A stretch of DNA of 6,081 bases from Gemmatimonadota bacterium (GTDB lineage: Bacteria > Gemmatimonadota > Gemmatimonadetes > Palauibacterales > Palauibacteraceae): the NCBI GenBank assembly GCA_029863105.1, contig JAOTWC010000094.1, forward strand, positions 1 to 6,081, given 5' to 3'. Below the pieces are notes generated by a model. That model had not been told where the DNA came from, made no database searches, and saw only the letters and a program-made list of their open reading frames with translations. Both the position numbers and the translations under genes were made by a program. Shown piece by piece: positions 1 to 5,357 of this stretch (positions within the stretch are counted from its first letter, which is position 1; the number at the start of each line of letters is the position of its first letter).

Positions 1-788
1 GGAACATCACCGAGACGAATGTCACGGTCGACGTCTGTTATGAAGCGCGTGGTCCGTTCCGCTGCGTAAGCATCGCTCGGTTCGTGGGCCAGATCGGCAT
101 ATCACCGGGCAGCTTCAGCGACGGTGGAGATTCCGGCTCGCTGATCGTCCGGTCGAGTGACAAGAGTCCGGTAGGCCTGCTGTACGCGGGCTCGACCTCG
201 AGGACACTGGCGAATCCAATCAGCCCGGTATTGAGCCGGTTTGGCGTGGCGATCGAAACGAACATGGCCAGTTGCGCCGGTGGGGGAACGCCGACGAACC
301 AGCCGCCCGCGCCGGACTTCACGTTCACGACAAACCTGCTTACGGCAAGCTTCACGGACGCGAGTTCCGATTCTGACGGCGCCGTCGTTTCATGGAATTG
401 GGATTTCGGCGACGGTCAGGGGTCGAGCGTTCAGAATCCGTCGCACACCTACGCGGCCAACGGAACCTATACGGTCACGCTCACGGCGACGGACGACGAT
501 GGGGACAGCGACTCGATCAGCAAGTCCGTGACGGTCAACGACGGGTCCGGCTACTCCCTTCAGGCCACCGGGTTCAAACTGCGAGGCCGGCACTCGGTCG
601 ATCTGACCTGGAGCGGCGCGTCCACGGCCGAGGTCGACATCACTCGCAACGGGACGTTGATCGCCACGACGGCGAACGACGGGGCGTACACGGACACGAC
701 GGACACCAGAGGCTCCGCCACCTATACCTACCAGGTGTGTGACGCCGGAACCTCCACGTGCTCGAATGAGGCCACGGTTATCTTCTGA
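1..788 (+). CDS. Secreted trypsin-fold serine protease with PKD and Fn3-like C-terminal domains (3' part only)
   Basis: The frame is open from base 3 to the TGA at 786-788, so the start lies upstream and 261 residues are visible. Visible residues 38-47 hold the GDSG motif of trypsin-fold proteases; the nucleophile serine codon is at 132-134. The PVGLLYAGS and ANPISPVL segments that follow fit a bacterial trypsin-like subfamily in which this is the end of the catalytic domain. His and Asp of the triad would lie off the window. Two cysteines (visible residues 14 and 22) may pair. A Gly/Pro-rich linker leads to a PKD domain (about bases 304-534) with WDFGDG and the GTYTVTLTATD strand. A final Fn3-like beta domain (about 549-785) has a CX6C pair. 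The protein is probably exported and cleaves protein outside the cell; PKD and Fn3-like domains usually serve binding or spacing. There is no C-terminal sorting signal. Substrate unknown. Confidence 0.85.
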   Translation, partial: NITETNVTVDVCYEARGPFRCVSIARFVGQIGISPGSFSDGGDSGSLIVRSSDKSPVGLLYAGSTSRTLANPISPVLSRFGVAIETNMASCAGGGTPTNQPPAPDFTFTTNLLTASFTDASSDSDGAVVSWNWDFGDGQGSSVQNPSHTYAANGTYTVTLTATDDDGDSDSISKSVTVNDGSGYSLQATGFKLRGRHSVDLTWSGASTAEVDITRNGTLIATTANDGAYTDTTDTRGSATYTYQVCDAGTSTCSNEATVIF

Positions 789-1119
789 TTGGCGCTGGCG
801 CATGGCGATCACCCTGACGATGTCGGCGGTGATCGCTGTCGCCTGCGCCGGGTCCGGAGACCCGGCGGACGGTCCGACGGTCCAGGACTCCGGTGCGGCG
901 GGAGGCTCGATGACGATCGAGGAAGTGCTGGCTGAGCACACGGCACGGTGGATGGAGATCGACGGGGTCGAGGGAACCGGGCTGGGTCTATGCGACACCG
1001 TGCCCTGCATCAAGATTTTCGTATCGCGTCCGAGCGAGAGCTTCGCCGGCGTGCTCCCCGACACCGCGGCCGGATATCCGGTTCGCCTGGAGCCGACCGG
1101 AACGTTCGAAAAGCGGTAA
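766..1119 (+). CDS. Small putative lipoprotein, possibly related to a protease N-terminal domain
   Basis: This 117-residue protein starts at ATG 766, overlapping the protease gene by 23 bases in another frame, so the two are probably co-transcribed and translationally coupled. This start gives an Arg-rich n-region (MRPRLSSDWRWR) and a hydrophobic stretch ending in AVAC, a relaxed lipobox with Cys27. ATG 802 would leave no positive charge before the hydrophobic stretch. Neither start has a clear Shine-Dalgarno sequence. Residue 28 is Ala, not Asp, which under the Lol rule favours the outer membrane if the host is Gram-negative. A Gly/Ala/Ser-rich linker (28-48) precedes a compact domain (about 49-114) with the pattern IDGVEGTGLGLC...CIKIFV...LP...GYPVRLEPTG; Cys76 and Cys81 may pair. 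From memory, a similar domain sits at the N-terminus of bacterial proteases of the type encoded just upstream. No catalytic motif is visible. A partner, inhibitor or anchor of the protease is inference. Confidence 0.72.
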   Translation: MRPRLSSDWRWRMAITLTMSAVIAVACAGSGDPADGPTVQDSGAAGGSMTIEEVLAEHTARWMEIDGVEGTGLGLCDTVPCIKIFVSRPSESFAGVLPDTAAGYPVRLEPTGTFEKR

Positions 1120-2106
1120 CTACCAGGGGACGTCAGTTCCCGAGCCGAGTTCGGTTGCCCGGTTCAGAGCCGCGGAAGCCGCCACGGCATCCTGCACGGC
1201 CACACCCACGGTCTTGAATAGAGTCGGCTGGTCGGGATCCGACGGACGAAGATCGTCGTCGATGACCAGCTCGCCAAGCTCGGCCCGTACGTGATCCGCC
1301 TCAATCAGGCCCTCGTCTCGTGCCTGGATCAAATCGCCCGCTTCCGCCCACGCGGCCGCTCGATCGTCGACGACCACCCAGGCCCTCGCGACCGTCGCTC
1401 CGCTCAGTTCGCGGGTATCCGGCGTGTAGGCGCCCACCGCGTTGATATGGGCTCCCGGCTTTACGTTCGCGTCCTCGAAAACGGGCGTCCTCGCGGTCGT
1501 CGTCGTGCAGATGATGTCGGCCTCGCGCACGGCGCCCGCCGCGGAGTCGGCCCGGACGATCTCGGCCTGGTGCGGTCCGGATCCGGCCAGCTCGTCGATC
1601 AGCAGTTCCACTTTCCCCGGGGCGGGGTCGAAGACTCTGATCGTCGTGATCGGGCGCACGGAACACATTGCTTCGATGTGGCTGCGCGCCTGAATTCCCG
1701 CGCCCAGCACGGCGAGTGTCCTGCTTTCCGGTTGGGCAAGGAGGTCGGTCGCGGCCCCGGAAGCGGCCGCCGTCCGGATCGCCGTGAGCGACGATCCTTC
1801 GAGGACGGCCAGTGGCCGCCCGGTATCCGGGTCGAGAACGATCACCGCCGCGTGAAGCGTCGGCAGTCCGACTTCCGCGTTGTCGCCGAACACCGACACG
1901 ATCTTCACGGCAAGAGAACTCGACTCGCCATCGACCCGGGCCGGCATGACGAGCGTGACGCCACCGTCGTCTCTTGCAGACAGATGGGTCCTCAGCGGAA
2001 CCGTGGCCTCTCCCCGCGCCAGGGAGGCAAACGCCCGTTTCATGAGCTCGATGGCGTCCGGCATCGGAAGCGCCCTGCGAACGTCGCTGGCGCTGAGAAT
2101 CAGCAT
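1120..2106 (-). CDS. Ornithine cyclodeaminase/mu-crystallin family protein, probably a cyclic ketimine (delta1-pyrroline-2-carboxylate) reductase
   Basis: The 328-residue protein has the usual family length. Visible marks are PLRTHL (37-42), the putative active-site Lys68 in [18 protein letters not shown] (111-120), the Rossmann motif GAGIQA (135-140) with Asp160 ending the second strand, which favours NADH, and [14 protein letters not shown] near the C-terminus. [17 protein letters not shown] (218-234) follows mammalian mu-crystallin, a ketimine reductase. The position I align with the catalytic Asp of Pseudomonas ornithine cyclodeaminase is Tyr227, so true ornithine cyclisation is unlikely. 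The likely reaction is NAD(P)H reduction of a cyclic imine such as delta1-pyrroline-2-carboxylate to L-proline in the cytoplasm; alanine dehydrogenase-like or other imine reductase activity is an alternative. ATG 2106 gives the family N-terminus MLILSASDV; a purine-rich GGAAGGA lies 14 bases upstream, rather far. An in-frame ATG at 2148 would add a basic 14-residue leader unlike the family. The gene is divergent to the enolase-superfamily gene and ends against the lipoprotein stop. Confidence 0.88.
   Translation of the reverse strand: MLILSASDVRRALPMPDAIELMKRAFASLARGEATVPLRTHLSARDDGGVTLVMPARVDGESSSLAVKIVSVFGDNAEVGLPTLHAAVIVLDPDTGRPLAVLEGSSLTAIRTAAASGAATDLLAQPESRTLAVLGAGIQARSHIEAMCSVRPITTIRVFDPAPGKVELLIDELAGSGPHQAEIVRADSAAGAVREADIICTTTTARTPVFEDANVKPGAHINAVGAYTPDTRELSGATVARAWVVVDDRAAAWAEAGDLIQARDEGLIEADHVRAELGELVIDDDLRPSDPDQPTLFKTVGVAVQDAVAASAALNRATELGSGTDVPW
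1126..1141. repeat. Small inverted repeat at a convergent gene junction
   Basis: GGGGAC and GTTCCC flank a 4-base loop (GTCA), giving a 6-bp stem with one G-T pair on the + strand transcript. It lies in the last codons of the reductase gene, just past the stop of the lipoprotein gene. No U-run follows on the + strand, and only a distant TTTT lies beyond it on the - strand, so it is at best a weak terminator or chance. Confidence 0.25.
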
Positions 2107-2183
2107 GGGGTTTTTCTTTTTCCTTCCGGCGCGCCACCTTGGTGGCATCTGACTGTCACGGACTGCCCGCGAGAAAGCTGACG
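2107..2183. promoter_or_regulatory. Divergent intergenic region with a central dyad (candidate operator)
   Basis: These 77 bases separate the divergent start codons of the reductase (2106, -) and the enolase-superfamily gene (2184, +) and must hold the 5' signals of both. A perfect 6-bp inverted repeat, GCCACC-TT-GGTGGC, lies at 2133-2146 near the middle. The 2-base spacer is too short for an RNA hairpin loop, so a dimeric regulator site is the better reading. Bases 2107-2127 are pyrimidine-rich on the + strand, forming an A-rich leader with GGAAGGA for the reductase. GAGAAAG at 2171-2177, six bases before ATG 2184, is a weak ribosome site for the + gene. I found no convincing -35/-10 pair on either strand. 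Confidence 0.45.
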
Positions 2184-3287
2184 ATGAGAATTGTACGAGT
2201 GCAAGCCTACCAGGTCGATCTGCCGTTGCACGAGGGAAGCTACAACTGGTCAGGCGGCAAGTCGGTCGAGGTGTTCGACAGCACCATCGTACGGATCGAA
2301 ACCGATGAAGGCGTGACCGGCCATGGCGAAGTCTGCCCCCTCGGGTCGGCGTACCTGCCGGCTTTCGCGACGGCCGCGAGGACCGGGATCGCGGAGCTCG
2401 CCCCCCAGCTCATCGGACAGGATCCCACCGCGATCCTGCCCCTGAATCGCCTGATGGAGTCTCGTCTAAAGGGCCATCCCTACGCGAAGTCCGCCATCGA
2501 CATCGCGTGCTGGGACATCCTCGGCCAGGTCTCCCGTCAACCGGTTTGCACCCTGCTGGGCGGCAGATACGGGGAGGATTTTCCGCTGTACCGCGCGATT
2601 TCACAGGAAGCCCCGGACGCCATGGCCGCCAGGGTCGCGCGCTACCGGGAAGAGGGGTATCGGAAGTTCCAACTCAAGGTCGGCGCCGACCCGGAAACGG
2701 ACATCGAACGGATCCGCGCTGTAGCCGCCCTGATGCAGCGCGGTGACGTGTTGATTGCCGATGCGAACACAGGGTGGCTGAAACACCAGGCGATGAGGGT
2801 CGTGAGGGCGGTTGTCGACGTTGACCTCTACATCGAACAGCCCTGCCTCACCTACGAAGAATGCCTTTCCATTCGCCAGCATACGGACCATCCGTTCGTG
2901 CTGGACGAATGCGTGGACAGCATCGCGATGTTGAATCGAGGCCACGCGGACCACGCGATGGATGTCGTGAACATCAAGATCAGCAAGTTCGGCGGGCTCA
3001 CCGGAGCCAAGCTGGCGCGGGATCTCTGCGTATCCCTCGGCGTTGCCGTCACGATCGAGGACAGCTGGGGCGGAGATATTACTACGGCCGCGATCGCGCA
3101 CCTCGCGCACAGCACCCCACCGGAGTTCCTGTTCACGGCCACCGACTTCAACAGCTATGTAACAGTCAGCACCGCCGAGGGCGCGCCGTTGAGAAACGGT
3201 GGACGGCTGGCCGCTTCCGAAGCCCCGGGCCTCGGTATTGAGCCGCGGATGGACGTGCTTGGGGATCCGGTGCTTGCCGTGAGCTGA
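2184..3287 (+). CDS. Enolase-superfamily enzyme (mandelate racemase/muconate lactonizing type), candidate cis-3-hydroxy-L-proline dehydratase or hydroxyproline-betaine 2-epimerase
   Basis: The 367-residue protein has full family length. The N-terminal capping domain covers about 1-125. The barrel domain then carries Lys165 in QLKVG, metal ligands Asp193 (IADAN), Glu218 (YIEQPC) and Asp241 (VLDEC), Lys265 in NIKISKFGG, and DSWGGD (293-298). Two opposed lysines with an Mg2+ site mean proton abstraction alpha to a carboxylate. [12 protein letters not shown] near the N-terminus, QLK instead of KxK, EQPC and the DxWGGD box match the hydroxyproline-betaine epimerase/cis-3-hydroxyproline dehydratase group as I remember it. 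The segment TATDFNSYV (318-326) has no Trp where, by my recollection, the betaine epimerase uses one to hold the quaternary ammonium, which slightly favours a non-methylated proline substrate. ATG 2184 fits the family start; TTG 2139 would add 15 unlikely residues and cross the dyad. It is divergent to a ketimine reductase-like gene, which supports a cyclic imino-acid pathway. The family is secure; the substrate is inference. Confidence 0.88.
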   Translation: MRIVRVQAYQVDLPLHEGSYNWSGGKSVEVFDSTIVRIETDEGVTGHGEVCPLGSAYLPAFATAARTGIAELAPQLIGQDPTAILPLNRLMESRLKGHPYAKSAIDIACWDILGQVSRQPVCTLLGGRYGEDFPLYRAISQEAPDAMAARVARYREEGYRKFQLKVGADPETDIERIRAVAALMQRGDVLIADANTGWLKHQAMRVVRAVVDVDLYIEQPCLTYEECLSIRQHTDHPFVLDECVDSIAMLNRGHADHAMDVVNIKISKFGGLTGAKLARDLCVSLGVAVTIEDSWGGDITTAAIAHLAHSTPPEFLFTATDFNSYVTVSTAEGAPLRNGGRLAASEAPGLGIEPRMDVLGDPVLAVS

Positions 3288-3407
3288 CGTTCAACCGGGA
3301 CGGTGCACGACGCTCGCAGCCGTGGCAGCCGGCCTGAAGCGGACGCGCGCGCTACTCGGCTGAATCCCTGCGACCGCATTCCGCACGCAGCCTGCCCCGA
3401 AATCCTT

Positions 3408-3430
3408 GAATCAAAATCCCAGGGTGATTC
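3408..3430. promoter_or_regulatory. Dyad GAATCA-N11-TGATTC, candidate regulator site
   Basis: Perfect 6-bp arms at 3408-3413 and 3425-3430 flank an 11-base spacer that itself contains CCC-A-GGG (3418-3424). The dyad centre is about 73 bases before the GTG start of the hydrolase gene, a plausible operator position. It could also be chance; no known regulator motif is recognised. Confidence 0.3.
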
Positions 3431-3480
3431 GTACGTCCTTGGGTCGGTAGGGGAAGCATCCGTCTTGACGCACATGGTGT

Positions 3481-3484
3481 GAGG
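3481..3484 (+). promoter_or_regulatory. Ribosome binding site (GAGG) supporting a GTG start
   Basis: GAGG ends seven bases before GTG 3492. Together with the signal peptide that begins at this codon, it decides the start of the serine hydrolase. Confidence 0.6.
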
Positions 3485-3491
3485 CGAAGCA

Positions 3492-5336
3492 GTGATCCGA
3501 TACTCCGCCCTGGTTCTGGCCGGGACGCTTACCGTGATCGTCGGAATATGGCCGCGATCGGCGCAGGCGCAGGTGTCCGATGCTCAAGTCGAGCGGCTCA
3601 TGCAGGAGCACTCGGTTCCCGGCCTCGCCCTGGCAGTCGTCACACCCGAGTCGACGTTCCTTTCGGGATTCGGATCAACCAGCCCTCAAGGTGGGGAACA
3701 GGTAACTCCGGATACGCCGTTTCGCCTGGCTTCGGTAGCCAAAGTCCTGGTGGCAGCCACCGTACTCACAGACGTGCGAGCGGGTGGTCTTGATCTGCAC
3801 GCTGACATCTCACGGCAGGTGGACGTGCCGCTGGACGGTTCGTACACGGGTCCTGTCACGCTGCATGCCCTGATGACGCACAGCGCCGGATTCGATGAAC
3901 GCCTGGTCGGCTATGCTGCGCGCGAATCGGCCGACATGCGACGACTCGGCGACTACCTCGCAGCCCGAATGCCGGCACGCGGCTGGCCGACGGGATCCCT
4001 CGTGAGCTACTCCAACCACGGCATGTCTCTAGCCGCCTATGTCACAGAGAACAGGGCGGGCCGTTCGTTTGCCGATGTAGCTCGGAGCAACGTGTTCGCG
4101 CCGCTGAGCATGAACTCGACCGGTTTTCTGACTCGAGGAGAGCAGGTCCCCGCGGGCGCGGCCGAGCCCATGTCGTGCAGGGATGGCGAGTGCCGGTCCG
4201 AGGCGCACGTTTTTTCGCACGCTTATCCCGCGGGCCTGGCATTTACCACTGCTCGCGACATGAGCCACTTCGTGGCTGCCGTATCATCCGGTGAGGATCG
4301 ACCGGCCGGGTTGACGGATCTCGTGCCGACCCGGTTCACGAACGATCCGCGCCTTCCGGGAATGTCTTACGGGTTCTTCAATCAGCTCTACGGCGGACGC
4401 AGGGTGCTGGCTCACTCGGGAACTGTTCCGGGATATGCTTCTCTGCTGGTCATCGTGCCGGAAGAGCAGATCGGGTTCTTCTTCGTAACGAACGGTGGCG
4501 ATTCCGCATTTGGCGCTGAGCTGCGAGACCTGTTGCTCGTTGCCCTGCTGGGTGAGGCCCAGGCGCCTACCCTGTCGCCGCGCCGAACGGAGAACCCGTC
4601 CGACCGCGCCGGGGCATACGAGCTCACCCGGTACTCGCACGACACGATTGAGCGTTTTCCGCAGGTGTTCAACAACACCATCCAGGTTGAAGCCAGCGGC
4701 GACTCACTCGTGATCTGGGGCGAGCGCTACCTGCAGATCGACGATTCGCTGTACCAGCAGGTTGGCGGCGAGAAGCTCATCGCATTCGGTGCCCGCGAAG
4801 GGAAGTCCTATCTGTTTCGGCCGAGCGATGTATACGGAGCCATGCTGCCAGCCGCTTACGAGCGAAGGAAGACCACTCCGTACTTCCTGAATGAATATGC
4901 GTCGTGGCTGTTCGGCCTCCCCATCCTCCTCTTGCTGGTGGGGTGGCCACTCTTACTGAGCCTGGGATATATACTTCGAAGGCGCCGGGGTGAAGATCGC
5001 CCGGCCTTCCACCCGATTTCCTTTATCGCCGCCAGTGGTGCCCTCTTGGCCAGCGTTCTCTTCGCCTGGTTCGGATTCGGCTTCGTCGCGCTAAGCAACC
5101 GGCTATTCCAGAGCGGTGAGCTGTTCTTCGGAATGCCCGACGCGCTGGCGTCGATGACCTGGATTCCGCCGGTGCACGCCGTGCTCACCGGACTGCTTGC
5201 GCTCGCAGTCATCGGGGCCTGGAAAGACGGCTGGTGGACCGTATCGCGCCGAATCCTCTACACGACGCTGGTCGCCATCCTCCTCCTCCAGGTTTCGTTT
5301 CACCTGTCGTGGAACTACCTGCCAGTTGCCTGGTGA
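3492..5336 (+). CDS. Class C beta-lactamase-fold serine hydrolase, exported, with C-terminal membrane helices
   Basis: The 614-residue protein starts at GTG 3492 with a GAGG site seven bases upstream. Residues 1-26 form a signal peptide with a likely cut in AQA|QVSD. The catalytic domain (about 27-350) has all three class C/DD-peptidase motifs: SVAK with nucleophile Ser81 and Lys84, YSN (Tyr173, Asn175), and HSG (308-310) as the KTG-box equivalent, plus GLAFTTARDM (248-257). A beta-rich linker domain (about 365-450) follows. Four hydrophobic helices lie near 472-494, 508-533, 558-577 and 587-606, with RRRR after the first. The enzyme would face the periplasm or outside, tethered by its C-terminal helices. 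The family includes D-aminopeptidases, esterases, peptidoglycan DD-peptidases and beta-lactamases, and the sequence does not settle the substrate. It is likely its own transcription unit and ends one base from the convergent choice-of-anchor B gene. A true antibiotic-resistance role is not indicated. Confidence 0.88.
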   Translation: MIRYSALVLAGTLTVIVGIWPRSAQAQVSDAQVERLMQEHSVPGLALAVVTPESTFLSGFGSTSPQGGEQVTPDTPFRLASVAKVLVAATVLTDVRAGGLDLHADISRQVDVPLDGSYTGPVTLHALMTHSAGFDERLVGYAARESADMRRLGDYLAARMPARGWPTGSLVSYSNHGMSLAAYVTENRAGRSFADVARSNVFAPLSMNSTGFLTRGEQVPAGAAEPMSCRDGECRSEAHVFSHAYPAGLAFTTARDMSHFVAAVSSGEDRPAGLTDLVPTRFTNDPRLPGMSYGFFNQLYGGRRVLAHSGTVPGYASLLVIVPEEQIGFFFVTNGGDSAFGAELRDLLLVALLGEAQAPTLSPRRTENPSDRAGAYELTRYSHDTIERFPQVFNNTIQVEASGDSLVIWGERYLQIDDSLYQQVGGEKLIAFGAREGKSYLFRPSDVYGAMLPAAYERRKTTPYFLNEYASWLFGLPILLLLVGWPLLLSLGYILRRRRGEDRPAFHPISFIAASGALLASVLFAWFGFGFVALSNRLFQSGELFFGMPDALASMTWIPPVHAVLTGLLALAVIGAWKDGWWTVSRRILYTTLVAILLLQVSFHLSWNYLPVAW

Positions 5337-5357
5337 ATCAGGTAGTCGGATCCGACT
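5326..5357. repeat. Two adjacent inverted repeats at a convergent gene junction
   Basis: The first repeat, CCTG-GTGAAT-CAGG (5329-5342, extendable by a G-T and a T-A pair), spans both stop codons. The second, AGTCGGATCCGACT (5344-5357), is a perfect 14-bp palindrome within the last codons of the choice-of-anchor B gene. With one base between the genes, these may act as a bidirectional terminator or 3'-end stabilising structure. No U-run follows on either strand, so intrinsic termination of the classic kind is doubtful. Confidence 0.4.

Larger units (their letters stand above)
3288..3491. other. 204-bp intergenic region upstream of the serine hydrolase
   Basis: No coding sequence or RNA gene is apparent. 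The first part is GC-rich with two CAGCCG copies (3317-3322, 3326-3331) facing CGGCTG (3357-3362). The loop would be 25 bases or more with no T-run, so no convincing terminator follows the enolase-superfamily gene. The second part is the likely promoter region of the hydrolase. TTGAAT (3406-3411) resembles a -35 box, but no good -10 follows at 16-18 bases. Confidence 0.5.

Noticed and set aside
739..801. GTG 739 or ATG 802 as start of the lipoprotein
   Set aside because: GTG 739 makes the n-region long and Pro-rich; ATG 802 leaves a signal sequence without positive charge. ATG 766 gives a normal lipoprotein signal.
390..1064. Long open frame on the minus strand across the protease end and lipoprotein gene
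   Set aside because: It is Arg-rich, low-complexity antisense sequence without family features. The + strand frames here have clear PKD, Fn3-like and lipoprotein features.
1291..2181. 296-codon open frame on the + strand antisense to the reductase gene
   Set aside because: The composition is that of a GC-rich shadow frame (Arg/Gly/His-rich). The minus-strand frame has all motifs of the ornithine cyclodeaminase family.
2139..2183. TTG start adding 15 residues to the enolase-superfamily protein
   Set aside because: The extension is unlike the family N-terminus, overlaps the dyad and has no ribosome site; ATG 2184 fits the family start.
3317..3362. CAGCCG/CGGCTG stem as terminator of the enolase-superfamily gene
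   Set aside because: The loop would be 25 bases or more, the stem is only 6 bp, and no T-run follows.
3406..3434. TTGAAT as a sigma-70 -35 box for the hydrolase gene
   Set aside because: No hexamer close to TATAAT lies at a 16-18 base spacing, so I do not call a promoter.
3492..5336. Antibiotic-resistance beta-lactamase
   Set aside because: The class C motifs are shared with esterases and peptidases. The large size, linker domain and membrane helices are unlike dedicated resistance enzymes.
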